From: Chitinibacter bivalviorum
Lineage (GTDB): Bacteria; Pseudomonadota; Gammaproteobacteria; Burkholderiales; Chitinibacteraceae
Direction: 5' to 3'
DNA length: 64,000 nucleotides
NCBI RefSeq assembly: GCF_013403565.1
Contig: NZ_CP058627.1
Location: forward strand, 1,674,001-1,738,000
Both the position numbers and the translations under genes were made by a program. Below are positions 26,264-35,530 of the stretch, piece by piece. Positions within the stretch are counted from its first letter, which is position 1; each line of letters opens with the position of its first letter. Under the pieces are notes generated by a model. The model was not told the DNA's origin and did no database searches. It saw nothing but the letters and a program-made list of their open reading frames with translations.

Positions 26264-26435
26264 ATTTACTTTAAACCCGACTTAAATTACATACACAATA
26301 AGTATTTATATTTTCCAACAAGGAAGTGAGAAACCGCATAGATACTCAGTTTTCCTATGCACAAAGCTATAAAAAGCCTTGATTTTCTCGGTCTTTGGCA
26401 GTTACGATGTCAGGAATAGGATGGATGGTTTAAAC

Positions 26436-26464
26436 ATCTCGATATAACGACATCAACACGAGAT
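26436..26464 (+). promoter_or_regulatory. Leader inverted repeat covering the gspG ribosome site
   Basis: ATCTCG (26436-26441) can pair with CGAGAT (26459-26464). The right arm contains the only candidate ribosome-binding stretch (GAGAT), 5 nt before the gspG ATG, so folding would hide it. The stem is short, so this is a weak candidate for translational control. Confidence 0.35.
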
Positions 26465-26469
26465 CAAAC

Positions 26470-26904
26470 ATGAACAAGATGCATTCCAATCAGTTGCTAC
26501 AAAAGGGTTTTACCCTGCTTGAGTTACTCGTAGTGCTTTTGATTATTGCCCTGCTCGCAGGTTACGTTGGCCCAAAATTATTTGGTGAAGTGGGCAAAGC
26601 GAAAACCAAAACAGCGGCAAGCCAAATGAAGTCGATTGCTGACGCATTAGACCACTACCGCCTTGATACAGGCCGCTACCCAAGCACAGAGCAAGGCTTG
26701 ATTGCTTTGGTGAAAAAACCCAATGAAGAAAGCAAATGGAATGGCCCCTACCTGATGAAAGATGTGCCCAATGACCCTTGGGATAAGCCTTATGTGTATA
26801 AGGTGCCAGGTGACAATGGGCACGACTACGAACTCCTGACATTTGGCCTTGATGGCAAAGCTGGCGGCACAGGCGAAGATGCCGACGTTAGCTACTGGCA
26901 ATAA
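26470..26904 (+). CDS. gspG: Major pseudopilin GspG
   Basis: A 144-aa type II secretion major pseudopilin. The short leader ends in KG, followed by FTLLELLVVLLIIALLAGYV (prepilin-peptidase cleavage after Gly, Glu at +5, then the hydrophobic assembly helix). The C-terminal part has the GspG hallmarks: YRLDTGRYPSTEQGL, WNGPYL, DPWDKPYVY and the FGLDGKAGGTGEDAD calcium-binding loop. First gene of the plus-strand secretion operon, 10 bp before gspF. Confidence 0.95.
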   Translation: MNKMHSNQLLQKGFTLLELLVVLLIIALLAGYVGPKLFGEVGKAKTKTAASQMKSIADALDHYRLDTGRYPSTEQGLIALVKKPNEESKWNGPYLMKDVPNDPWDKPYVYKVPGDNGHDYELLTFGLDGKAGGTGEDADVSYWQ

Positions 26905-26913
26905 GCCTAAATC

Positions 26914-28092
26914 ATGCATTACAAGGTCAAAGCCCTCTCTGCAGGAGTGATGCAGGAGCTGGAGCTCGACGCAGCCAACGTTGATGAGTTAAAGAGCCAA
27001 TTAAGCGCAAAAGGCCTACAACTCATCAGCTTTCAAGCCGAGCGCAGCTTCGGGTTTTCGTTTGGCAAAAACGAATTCCAAGTGTCCCTGTTCACGCAAG
27101 AACTGATCGCTCTGCTTGAGGCTGGCCTCACGCTGGTGGAGGCGATGGAAACACTCAAAGACAAGAGTGGGCACGATCAAAACCGTACCGTACTAACACG
27201 GATGATTGAAGGCCTTTACCAAGGTCTACCGCTGTCAAAAGTATTGGGGCAGATGCCGAACCTATTTCCACCGCTCTACGTTGCGACGGTGGGCTCGGCG
27301 GAAAAAACTGGCCATTTGGCCGATGCCTTAAAACGTTATCACCATTACGAATCACGCTTAGCCGCCGTTAAAAAGAAAATTGTCGCGTCGCTGGTCTACC
27401 CGCTGGTGGTGATCGGCATTGGTGGCAGCATTATGTTGTTTTTGCTGTTTTATGTGATTCCGAAATTCAGCCAAATTTACGCTTCGATGCGTAATCTACC
27501 ATTTGCAGCACAATTAATGCTCTGGTGGGGTGATTTAGTTCATCAGCATGGCACACTGATCTTCGGTAGTATTATTGGCTCGCTCGTTGGCGGTTATTTG
27601 TTGATTAAAACGGGCCCAGTACAAGATTTAATTCGCGAGATTTTCTGGAAAATCCCCAAGCTTGACGGATATCGACGGCTATTCTCGTTGACTCGATTTT
27701 ATCGAACCTTAGGTTTGCTATTGTCAGGTGGTTTATCGATTGTCGGCGCGCTGGATCTGGCTGCGCAACTACTCCCAGCTCAAATGCGCCTCGCCCTATC
27801 GCAGGCCTTGGTAGACATCAAATCTGGGCAGCAAGTGTCTGCAACGTTGCCCAAATATGGTTTAACCACCCCTGTGGCCGAACGCTTGCTTCGAGTCGGC
27901 GAGCAAAGTGGTGAATTGGCAACGATGTGCGAGCGAGCTGCGCAGTTTTGCGATGAAGAGCTCGACCGTGCAATCGAGATGTTCACTAAATTATTCGAAC
28001 CGATTCTCATGTTGCTGATTGGCGTCTTGATCGGCGGAATCGTATTTTTGCTGTATATGCCGATCTTTGAATTGGCCGGGAATATGCAATGA
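26914..28092 (+). CDS. gspF: Inner-membrane platform protein GspF
   Basis: A 392-aa GspF/PilC-type membrane platform with two homologous cytoplasmic domains (about 60-185 and 260-380), three hydrophobic segments (about 160-185, 205-235, 360-385) and conserved GLTLVEAMETL and GLSIVGALDLA motifs. It connects the ATPase to the pseudopilus. Its stop overlaps the gspE start (ATGA), so translation is coupled. Confidence 0.95.
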   Translation: MHYKVKALSAGVMQELELDAANVDELKSQLSAKGLQLISFQAERSFGFSFGKNEFQVSLFTQELIALLEAGLTLVEAMETLKDKSGHDQNRTVLTRMIEGLYQGLPLSKVLGQMPNLFPPLYVATVGSAEKTGHLADALKRYHHYESRLAAVKKKIVASLVYPLVVIGIGGSIMLFLLFYVIPKFSQIYASMRNLPFAAQLMLWWGDLVHQHGTLIFGSIIGSLVGGYLLIKTGPVQDLIREIFWKIPKLDGYRRLFSLTRFYRTLGLLLSGGLSIVGALDLAAQLLPAQMRLALSQALVDIKSGQQVSATLPKYGLTTPVAERLLRVGEQSGELATMCERAAQFCDEELDRAIEMFTKLFEPILMLLIGVLIGGIVFLLYMPIFELAGNMQ

Positions 28093-29747
28093 GTGAGCTC
28101 ACACTCGATTTAATTCAACACCTGCGTAGCACGGGTGGCAATCAACCACTCCCCATGCTGGTTCAGCAATCACTGGGCTTGAGTGACGAGGGGTATTGCT
28201 CGGAAGTTAGCGAATTTCTTGGCATTCCAGCAATTACCCGCGAAGAGTTATATCAACTCAAACCCCGCTACGATTTGCTGTCCTTCGGCGATGCAGCTGC
28301 ACACCAGTGCTTTTTAGCGGAAAGCCCCATCCACGGCAATGTGTTGGTCATGTCCGACCCATTCAGCCCTGTGGTTCGCAACTGGGCACAACAACGCATC
28401 ACCGTTGCATTTCGCTCTTCGTTTGCGCACTACGATGTACTGCAAACGTATTTTAACGAGTACGAAACATCGCACCGCGCGATGGAGCAATTGGCCGTTG
28501 GCGAAAATCAAGATACCAACAACAGCGGCGTCACCGAGATTTCGCTCTCAACGCTGTCACAAGATGCCAATCCTGTCGTTAAACTCGTTAACTCGACGCT
28601 GTACGATGCGCTCAAAGCCAAAGCGTCCGATATCCATATGGAAACCACGCCTGCCGGCATGACGATCAAGTATCGGATTGACGGTGTGCTACTCCATGCC
28701 GGCGGCGCTAATGGCTCGGACACCGCAGAACAAATCATTTCGCGCCTGAAAGTATTGGCCGAGCTGGATATTTCTGAACATCGCGTTCCGCAAGATGGCC
28801 GTTTTAAAGCCTTGGTAAATAACCGCGATATCGACTTTCGTGTTTCCATCATGCCGTCGATTCACGGTGAAGATGCCGTATTGCGGATTTTGGATAAACA
28901 AGGCGGCGGCGATACATTCAAACAACTTCGCCTAGAAACACTCGGCCATGAAGAGCAAACAATGGCGGCCATTCGCGGGCTATCTCATGAGCCCTACGGC
29001 TTGTTACTGGTGACTGGCCCGACTGGTTCTGGTAAATCGACCACGCTATATGCCACTTTGTCGGAAATTAATAATGGCGAAGAGAAAATCATCACCATTG
29101 AAGATCCAGTAGAGTACCAACTCCCGGGCGTATTGCAGATTCCGGTCAATGATAAAAAAGGCCTCACGTTTGCCCGTGGTTTGCGCTCTATTTTGCGCCA
29201 TGACCCAGACAAAATTCTGGTCGGTGAGATTCGCGACGGTGAAACGGCCAATATTGCAGTTCAAGCTGCGTTAACTGGTCACTTGGTACTCACCTCGGTC
29301 CACGCCAACAATGCATTTTCGGTGATCGATCGCTTTATTCATATGGGCGTAGAACCCAACAGCTTTGTCGATGCCTTAATCGGCGTTGTCGCGCAGCGAC
29401 TGATCCGCAAAGTCTGTCCGCACTGCGTCACCGATGATGCTCCAGATGAAAGCCTGCTGATCAATTCGGGGCTTAGCGTCGAACAAGTCAAGGGCTGGAC
29501 TTTCCGCAAAGGCAAAGGCTGCACGTCTTGCCGTAACACAGGATATTTAGGTCGTAAGGCAATTGCAGAAGTGCTACGCCTTGACGATGATATGAAACAA
29601 GCCATTGCCAATCATGCGCCCGCGGTTGAATTAAAGAAAATCGCCCTCGCCAAAGGCTTTGTCTCCATGCGACAAATTGCGGTCAACGCGGTTTCTCGTG
29701 GCGAAACCACCTTGCAGGAAATCAACCGTGTCACATTTGTTGATTAA
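28089..29747 (+). CDS. gspE: Secretion ATPase GspE
   Basis: The 552-aa GspE/PilB-type ATPase powers pseudopilus assembly. N-terminal domain, then Walker A VTGPTGSGKSTT (about 308-317), Asp box IITIEDPVEYQ, Walker B ILVGEIRDGETA and the His box LTGHLVLTSVHANNA. A zinc module follows: CPHC, then GCTSC, separated by about 40 residues. The next gene starts inside its 3' end on an overlapping frame. Confidence 0.96.
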   Translation: MSELTLDLIQHLRSTGGNQPLPMLVQQSLGLSDEGYCSEVSEFLGIPAITREELYQLKPRYDLLSFGDAAAHQCFLAESPIHGNVLVMSDPFSPVVRNWAQQRITVAFRSSFAHYDVLQTYFNEYETSHRAMEQLAVGENQDTNNSGVTEISLSTLSQDANPVVKLVNSTLYDALKAKASDIHMETTPAGMTIKYRIDGVLLHAGGANGSDTAEQIISRLKVLAELDISEHRVPQDGRFKALVNNRDIDFRVSIMPSIHGEDAVLRILDKQGGGDTFKQLRLETLGHEEQTMAAIRGLSHEPYGLLLVTGPTGSGKSTTLYATLSEINNGEEKIITIEDPVEYQLPGVLQIPVNDKKGLTFARGLRSILRHDPDKILVGEIRDGETANIAVQAALTGHLVLTSVHANNAFSVIDRFIHMGVEPNSFVDALIGVVAQRLIRKVCPHCVTDDAPDESLLINSGLSVEQVKGWTFRKGKGCTSCRNTGYLGRKAIAEVLRLDDDMKQAIANHAPAVELKKIALAKGFVSMRQIAVNAVSRGETTLQEINRVTFVD

Positions 29748-30519
29748 ACATATCGCCTGCTTTGGCAAGCAGCGCGTCCGGCTCAGTAGCCTCTCTTTCA
29801 GCGGAGAAGTGTTGAGTCGTCGTCGCGGCTCAATCGATCCCTCACCTGACGTTCTTGTCTCGCGACTTCAGGATTTGCTCAGCAACACGCCGCGCGGTAC
29901 GTTGGGAGTAGACCCCGTCAAGCTGATTTTTGGCTCGCCGTGGGTACGATATGCCTGCCTGCCATGGCAAGACTCGCTAAAAAAAGATAGCGACTGGGAA
30001 AGCTATGCCCGCATTTTGCTTGCTCAACAATATGGCGTCACAACCGAACATTGGCGAATCCGCGTGTCAGCAGGTGCATATGGCAAACCGCGCGTCGCAG
30101 CGGGTATCGAAGAAGGCCTATACCAAACGATTGCGGAATTGTGCCGAAGCAGCAAATTAAAGCTGGCCGAAGTTGAACCACTTTTCACCACAGCGGTAAA
30201 TCAACATCGTCGCGCATTAAAATCAACCGAACATGCCTTGCTGGTTATCGAAACATCCCATGCGATTGTCGGTTTTTATCGTGAAAAAGCTTGGCAAGGG
30301 GTGATTGCAATCCCGATTCAAATCGATAACCAAGAAATCGCACGTTCTTTGTCGGCGATCGTTCGTGAAGCTGCTGTGCTTGCGGGGCAATTCTTGCCCG
30401 AATATGTTTACGTCACATCATCTGACATACAATTGGCCAGCATTAAAGCGGCTGATTTTGATTTTGAGTGGCTAGGCCCTGCTCACCCACAGTTTATTGC
30501 TGGTGAGGTGATCTCGTGA
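29728..30519 (+). CDS. PilM/GspL-like actin-fold assembly protein
   Basis: The frame is open from 29659, but the likely start is GTG 29728, with AGGAAATC upstream, overlapping the end of gspE by 20 nt; 263 aa. A soluble protein with the pattern of PilM/MshI: a divergent actin-like fold with conserved SPWVRYACLPW and a terminal acidic patch. It would sit on the cytoplasmic face of the inner membrane and bind the N-terminus of the next gene's product. The assignment rests on gene order more than sequence identity. Confidence 0.75.
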   Translation: MSHLLIKHIACFGKQRVRLSSLSFSGEVLSRRRGSIDPSPDVLVSRLQDLLSNTPRGTLGVDPVKLIFGSPWVRYACLPWQDSLKKDSDWESYARILLAQQYGVTTEHWRIRVSAGAYGKPRVAAGIEEGLYQTIAELCRSSKLKLAEVEPLFTTAVNQHRRALKSTEHALLVIETSHAIVGFYREKAWQGVIAIPIQIDNQEIARSLSAIVREAAVLAGQFLPEYVYVTSSDIQLASIKAADFDFEWLGPAHPQFIAGEVIS

Positions 30520-31094
30520 AAACACTACAATTAGACTTCAACCGCCGCCCAAGTGTCGTGCCTTGGCTAGGGCTTATTCTTACCGTACTGGGCGTTGTGG
30601 CGGTACTTTGGGTCATGACTCAAATGGATGTTGCCAAGGAAAACAAAGCTCAAATTGAAATTCGCGAGGATGATGTGGCCCTGCGCCTCAAGCAGCTAGA
30701 AGCGAAGAGATTGGCGGCACAGAAAGCATCACCCGTATCGGATAAAGTCGCCAAGGTCACTCGCGCACAAACAAATAATATTGAAACAGGCTTGCTGATT
30801 TTAGAAGATGCATGGCGTCCAGAGATTGCCATTACGCGTATGGAAATTGCCAACTCTGAACGTGACATCAAATTAGAAATTGAAGCCAAAACGCTCAACG
30901 ATGTGTTACTGCTGGTGGATCGTCTCAACCAAGACCCAGCGGTAAAGCAGGTTTCATTGGCACGCAATGCCATTAAAGTTGGCGACCCATTCCGCCCGGC
31001 CGTCGCTTCACTCGAGATCTTCTGGCAAGACAACCGCCCAATCGAAACGGTGGCTTCGCAAGTTGAAGCATCAAAAGCAGGGGTAAGCCGATGA
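30516..31094 (+). CDS. PilN-like inner-membrane assembly protein
   Basis: GTG start at 30516 with GAGGTG upstream, overlapping the previous stop; 192 aa. A short cytoplasmic head (KTLQLDFNRRP, matching the PilN signature 'INLLP/DF'), one membrane helix (about 16-36) and a periplasmic coiled-coil plus ferredoxin-like domain. Part of the PilM-N-O-P alignment subcomplex. Confidence 0.78.
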   Translation: MKTLQLDFNRRPSVVPWLGLILTVLGVVAVLWVMTQMDVAKENKAQIEIREDDVALRLKQLEAKRLAAQKASPVSDKVAKVTRAQTNNIETGLLILEDAWRPEIAITRMEIANSERDIKLEIEAKTLNDVLLLVDRLNQDPAVKQVSLARNAIKVGDPFRPAVASLEIFWQDNRPIETVASQVEASKAGVSR

Positions 31095-31615
31095 ATAAAT
31101 CGCAACTACTCTGGTATCTGCGCTTAATTCCAAAATACGCTGGTATTTTGGGCTTGGCAGGCATCGTCTTATTGGGCTTTGCGGCGGTTCTCTACACGCA
31201 GGACTTAAAACCCTACGAGAAAGACCTAGCCAATCGCGAAGCCGAATTAGAACGTAAATTCAATAGCTTACGTACGCCAATTATTGCCAGCACTGTTAGT
31301 GCAGAATTACCCAAGTTGAATCAGGCAGATACCTTTACCTTCTTTTTGCGTCGCATGAATGAAATCGCGTCCAAAGATCAGGTAGCGCTGAATCAAGTGG
31401 ACTATAAATCGCAAATTGAAGCTGACGGCAAATTAAAACGCTATAGCCTGCAATTTCCTGCCAGTGCACGCTATATGCAGTTTCGCCGCTTTACGGCTGC
31501 ATTGCAGCAAATACCAGGCGTACGCATTGAGGCGGTGAATTTACAACGCCAAGTGATTGGCGAAGAGCAATTGTCTGTTCAGATGCAACTCTCGTATTTA
31601 ACGGAGGTGCGTTAA
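31091..31615 (+). CDS. PilO/GspM-like inner-membrane assembly protein
   Basis: 174 aa with a single membrane helix (about 14-36), a coiled-coil (YEKDLANREAELERKFNSLR) and a periplasmic ferredoxin-like domain. A natural partner of the PilN-like protein. Overlaps both neighbours by a few bases. Confidence 0.75.
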   Translation: MNKSQLLWYLRLIPKYAGILGLAGIVLLGFAAVLYTQDLKPYEKDLANREAELERKFNSLRTPIIASTVSAELPKLNQADTFTFFLRRMNEIASKDQVALNQVDYKSQIEADGKLKRYSLQFPASARYMQFRRFTAALQQIPGVRIEAVNLQRQVIGEEQLSVQMQLSYLTEVR

Positions 31616-32148
31616 TGCTCTCCCGTCCAATGCAATGGCTATTAGGCGGTACGCTGGCCATCACGGCATATACTTTCTGGCATGATAGTCAGCAAGAAGC
31701 TGAGCTCGTGTCGGCAGCCAAGCCTGCACCTCGTGTCCAGGCAAGCAGTGTTAAAGTTAAATTAGCATCTGCTGCCAGTTCAGTTGCATCTGAAGTTGCT
31801 CAGCAAGGCACCAGTCTTTCTGATCTATTTCCCAAACAAAATTGGGCTCCACCACCGCCAAAACCGACACCGGTGCCCAAGCCCACCCCGACGCCAGTAC
31901 CCGTGGCGCCACCATTTCCATTGCAACTCACATCCACCTGGCACGAAAAAGTCAGTGATTACTATGTTTTGGAAGGGCAAGGACAATCTTTAGTGCTCTG
32001 CACGCGTTGTGATACCTTAGGCAGAATTCAACCCGGCGATACCTTCCTCGGCGTCTACCGCCTGGACAAACTGAGCCGTGATGTTCTGACTTTTACTTAT
32101 TTACCACTTAATCAGCAGCAATCGCTGCCGACAGGAGGAACGCCGTGA
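31615..32148 (+). CDS. PilP/GspC-like periplasmic linker protein
   Basis: 177 aa: an N-terminal membrane anchor (about 7-22), a Ser/Ala linker, a proline-rich region (PPPPKPTPVPKPTPTPVPVA) and a small C-terminal beta domain with one Cys pair (LCTRCD). This is the layout of proteins that link the inner-membrane complex to the secretin. The ATG overlaps the previous TAA. Confidence 0.65.
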   Translation: MLSRPMQWLLGGTLAITAYTFWHDSQQEAELVSAAKPAPRVQASSVKVKLASAASSVASEVAQQGTSLSDLFPKQNWAPPPPKPTPVPKPTPTPVPVAPPFPLQLTSTWHEKVSDYYVLEGQGQSLVLCTRCDTLGRIQPGDTFLGVYRLDKLSRDVLTFTYLPLNQQQSLPTGGTP

Positions 32149-34124
32149 AACGTGCGTTAATGACCTCAATTATTTCTTTGGCTTTTTTAGGCGGCTGTGC
32201 TGCGGATATTGCACGCTACCAAGCCGAAACACAGCTTGATGCAGGTAACCCTGAAGCCGCGCTGAAAACGCTACAAGCCCAAATTGCTAGCTCGCCTAAT
32301 GATTTGAAACTGCGTACAGCCTATCAGACCAGCTTGCTCAACTACGTTAATCAAATGCTGATTAAGGGTGATCAGGCCCGTCAGCAAGGCAATAGTGCTG
32401 TCGCAATTAGCGCCTACCAGACTGTCCTGCAATGGGTGCCAAATAATATTCGTGCACAGGAAGGGATTCGTCTGATCGAAATGGGCGTTCGCCATGACTC
32501 CATGCTGCGTTATGCCCGCGAAAACAAAGATGCAAGACCTGATGAAGTACTCGGGATTGTGAATCAAATTCTGCAAGACAACCCTCGCAACGTGCAGGCT
32601 CAAACGCTAAAAAACGACATCGAAAACCGTCGCTCACGTGAAGTCAGCTTGCGCCCTGCGCTCGCTCAAGCACTCAAAAGCCCGATTTCTTTGCAGTTCC
32701 GTGATCAGAGCATGATGAGTGTGTTTGACATCATTTCACGCATCGGCAAAGTCAACTTCATTTTTGACAAAGACGTACCACCCAATCTGAAAACGACGAT
32801 TTATGCGCGCGATACAACGGTTGAGGATGTCATCAATCTGATTTTGGCGACGAATCAGCTCGATAAAAAAATCCTGAATGACAACACCATTCTGATTTAT
32901 CCAAAACGCCCCGATAAAGACCGTGACTACAAAGACATGGTTATGCGCACCTTCTACCTATCCAACGCAGACCCAAAGCAGGTCCTTGCGATGATCAAGC
33001 AGATGGTGAAAACACGTGATGTTTATATTGACGAGCGCCTCTCTATGCTCGTGATGCGCGATACGCCTGACGCCATTGCAGTTGCCGAACGTTTGGTCGC
33101 GGCACAAGATATTCCACAGTCAGAAGTCCTGATGGATGTCGAGGTACTTGAAGTCAGCAACAGCGATGTACTGGACCTGGGTATACAGTATCCAAGCAGC
33201 GTCACCGCTACTGTCTACGGCAATACCATAGCAACGACGCCTACTGTGACCAAAAATGCTGATGGCTCAACCACGACGACTTCTGTAGCGGCAACGAAAG
33301 GCGCAGGTCAGATGACGTTGGATCAGCTTGGCAACTTGAACAAGAGCGATGTCTTGCTCAATTTAGGTGCGCCAACGATTACGGCCAACTTCATGCAAAC
33401 CAAAGGCAACACCAATGTCTTGGCTAACCCCAAAATACGGGTTAAAAACCGCGAAAAAGCGAAGTTGTTGATTGGTGATCGTGTGCCTGTCGTAACCACA
33501 ACCACCTCAAATGGCGTAAGTAGCGAAAGTGTAAACTACCAAGATGTGGGTCTGACACTGAATGTCGAACCAGTATTAACGGTTGATAACGACATCAGCG
33601 TCAAAGTGAGCCTCGAAGTATCCAATATTGTCAAAACGATTACGACCAAATCAGGCCTGATCGCTTATCAAATTGGTACACGCCGCGCCGAAACGAATAT
33701 GACGTCTCGTGATGGTGAAACGCAAGTGCTCGCCGGTTTGCTCTCTCGTTCGGAAATCGACGCAGGGCAAGGTTTGCCATTTATCAGCACGATACCGCTG
33801 CTTGATCGGATTTTTGGCACAAAACGCTCTGAGTCTAGCAAAACCGAGTTGATATTGATGATAACGCCGCGCGTTATCCGCTCATTACCTTTGCCATCGT
33901 CTCATATCACGAGCTTTGACAGTGGCACTGAAGGCGCAATCAGTACTGATCCATTACGTCTACGGAACTCATCAACGGTTAATATCAGCAATCAAGGTAG
34001 CCAAACTACAACATACAATCCGCCACCAGCCCCAGCGCCGGAACAACAACCAGCACCGCAACCAGCAAATACGGGAGATGCACAACCCACGCCACCACCA
34101 ACCCGTGGCCTAGGGCGTCGTTAA
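32145..34124 (+). CDS. Outer-membrane secretin (GspD/PilQ/MshL-like lipoprotein)
   Basis: GTG start at 32145 preceded by a perfect AGGAGG; 659 aa. The signal peptide ends in the lipobox LGGCA, so the protein is a lipoprotein. Residues 20-150 look TPR-like (LDAGNPEAALKTLQAQIA and QQGNSAVAISAYQTVLQ). N0/N1 domains follow, and the secretin barrel occupies about 400-600, with VPVVTTTT and ETQVLAGLLSRSE motifs. The Pro/Gln-rich tail is low complexity. A TPR-secretin fusion is unlike classic GspD and closer to MSHA or Com-type secretins. Confidence 0.9.
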   Translation: MKRALMTSIISLAFLGGCAADIARYQAETQLDAGNPEAALKTLQAQIASSPNDLKLRTAYQTSLLNYVNQMLIKGDQARQQGNSAVAISAYQTVLQWVPNNIRAQEGIRLIEMGVRHDSMLRYARENKDARPDEVLGIVNQILQDNPRNVQAQTLKNDIENRRSREVSLRPALAQALKSPISLQFRDQSMMSVFDIISRIGKVNFIFDKDVPPNLKTTIYARDTTVEDVINLILATNQLDKKILNDNTILIYPKRPDKDRDYKDMVMRTFYLSNADPKQVLAMIKQMVKTRDVYIDERLSMLVMRDTPDAIAVAERLVAAQDIPQSEVLMDVEVLEVSNSDVLDLGIQYPSSVTATVYGNTIATTPTVTKNADGSTTTTSVAATKGAGQMTLDQLGNLNKSDVLLNLGAPTITANFMQTKGNTNVLANPKIRVKNREKAKLLIGDRVPVVTTTTSNGVSSESVNYQDVGLTLNVEPVLTVDNDISVKVSLEVSNIVKTITTKSGLIAYQIGTRRAETNMTSRDGETQVLAGLLSRSEIDAGQGLPFISTIPLLDRIFGTKRSESSKTELILMITPRVIRSLPLPSSHITSFDSGTEGAISTDPLRLRNSSTVNISNQGSQTTTYNPPPAPAPEQQPAPQPANTGDAQPTPPPTRGLGRR

Positions 34125-34127
34125 GCC

Positions 34128-34601
34128 GTGAAACAGCAAGCTGGCTTTACTTTGATTGAGTTGATGGTGACACTCACCATCTTGGCAGTACTTGCGACAG
34201 TGGCCTTGCCACTATCGCAAGTCGCAGCAACTCGATCGCGTGAAGAGGAATTACGTCGTTCACTGTGGCAAATTCGCAATGCGATTGATCAATATAAACT
34301 GGCGGCAGACGCAGGGAAGGTTAATAAATCGCTCGAAGACTCGGGATATCCAGCCACACTGGAAACCCTGGTAGAAGGCGTTAAGGATTTAAAAGACCCT
34401 GGTGGGCGAAAAATCTATTTCTTGCGCCGCTTACCTCGTGATCCATTTTGCGATTGCCCAAGCAAAAGTAACGCACAAACGTGGGGTTTACGCAGCTACG
34501 CCAGCCCGCCCGACTCCCCCGCCGAGGGCCGTGACGTGTATGATGTCTACTCCCTTTCAAGCAATATTGGATTAAATGGTGTTAGCTACCGTGAATGGTA
34601 A
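34128..34601 (+). CDS. Type II-like pseudopilin
   Basis: 157 aa from GTG 34128. A very short leader (MKQQAG) precedes FTLIELMVTLTILAVLATVA (cleavage after Gly, Glu at +5). The C-terminal part contains RDPFCDCP, which could form a disulfide. Probably a minor pseudopilin that helps start or tip the pseudopilus. Confidence 0.88.
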   Translation: MKQQAGFTLIELMVTLTILAVLATVALPLSQVAATRSREEELRRSLWQIRNAIDQYKLAADAGKVNKSLEDSGYPATLETLVEGVKDLKDPGGRKIYFLRRLPRDPFCDCPSKSNAQTWGLRSYASPPDSPAEGRDVYDVYSLSSNIGLNGVSYREW

Positions 34602-34968
34602 ATCTCGCCGCCTCGGCTTTACCCTGATTGAACTCCTCGTCGTGCTAGCAATTATGGCCAGCTTGCTGACTTTGGTTGTGCCGCGCTACTTTCAGCAGAC
34701 CGACCGCGCCCAAGAAACCGTACTCAAGCATAACTTGGTCGCTGTACGGGATGGTATTGACAAATTTTTTGCCGATACAGGTCGCTATCCAAGTACATTG
34801 GAAGAAATGGTTGAGCGTAAATATCTACGCGAAGTACCACTAGATCCAATTACCAATCGACGGGATAGCTGGCGCATTGTGCCGCCTGAAGGCGGCACTG
34901 GTGTTTATGACATCAAGAGCGGCTCGGATGCCGTAGCCAAAGATGGCACTAACTACAATACCTGGTAA
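34576..34968 (+). CDS. Type II-like pseudopilin
   Basis: 130 aa from ATG 34576; GTG 34591 is an alternative. The leader ends RRLG before FTLIELLVVLAIMASLLTLV. It contains GspG-like words (FFADTGRYPSTLEEMV, LDPITNRRDSW), so it is a second GspG-type subunit. It overlaps the end of the previous gene by 26 nt. Confidence 0.88.
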   Translation: MVLATVNGKSRRLGFTLIELLVVLAIMASLLTLVVPRYFQQTDRAQETVLKHNLVAVRDGIDKFFADTGRYPSTLEEMVERKYLREVPLDPITNRRDSWRIVPPEGGTGVYDIKSGSDAVAKDGTNYNTW

Positions 34969-35017
34969 CGAAAGTGCCTAAGCGCCCCCCCTTCAACGGC
35001 AAAATGGCTTTGCCTAT

Positions 35018-35470
35018 ATGTGGGCTCTCATGATGGTGCTCGTAATGAGCATCTATCTCGCTCAGGTTGGGGAAGCCTGGCAAAACCGCATCCAGCGAAC
35101 TAAAGAAGAAGACTTGGTGCGGATGGGTTTAGAAATCAAAACCGCCATTAAGCGTTATAGCGAAAATAATATCGGCGACAACCCACAAACAGCCTATCCA
35201 AAAACGCTGGATGATCTCGTGCAAGATCCACGCGTTCCTTTCCCAAAACGCTATTTGCGAAAAGCCTATAAAGATCCCATTACCGGCGAAGACTGGCTGT
35301 ATCTAAACGCACCAGGCGGCGGCTTTATGGGCGTTTACAGTAAATCATTGCAAAAACCACTCAAATCAGCCAATTTTCCTGAAGATCTGACCGGGTTTGC
35401 CGAAGCAAAAAGCTATCAAGACTGGCGCTTTGCCCATTGGCCCAATCGCGGCGGCGGCGGACGTCGCTAA
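35018..35470 (+). CDS. Pseudopilin missing its leader, probable frameshift
   Basis: The open frame starts at ATG 35018 inside the hydrophobic helix (MWALMMVLVMSIYLAQVGEA) and so lacks a prepilin leader. In the same frame, the bases just upstream read QRQNGFAY, an ideal cleavage site, but the frame is closed by TAA at 34979 and has no start codon. A GTG at 34974 opens a frame (VPKRPP) that would join this one if the C run at 34985-34991 were eight instead of seven. Residues after the helix (IQRTKEEDLVRMGLEIKTAI) match the family of E5-lacking pseudopilins at the end of such operons. It is either a sequencing error, a broken gene or a phase-variable one. Confidence 0.8.
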   Translation: MWALMMVLVMSIYLAQVGEAWQNRIQRTKEEDLVRMGLEIKTAIKRYSENNIGDNPQTAYPKTLDDLVQDPRVPFPKRYLRKAYKDPITGEDWLYLNAPGGGFMGVYSKSLQKPLKSANFPEDLTGFAEAKSYQDWRFAHWPNRGGGGRR

Positions 35471-35500
35471 AAAAAGCCATCTTAAAAAAGATGGCTTTTT
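35471..35500. terminator. Shared bidirectional terminator
   Basis: The stem AAAAAGCCATCTT/AAGATGGCTTTTT sits between the end of the secretion operon and the convergent UDP-sugar dehydrogenase gene, with T- and A-runs on both sides. Confidence 0.9.
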
Positions 35501-35530
35501 AGTGCGTTGACGATTCTTCAAAAATCACAA

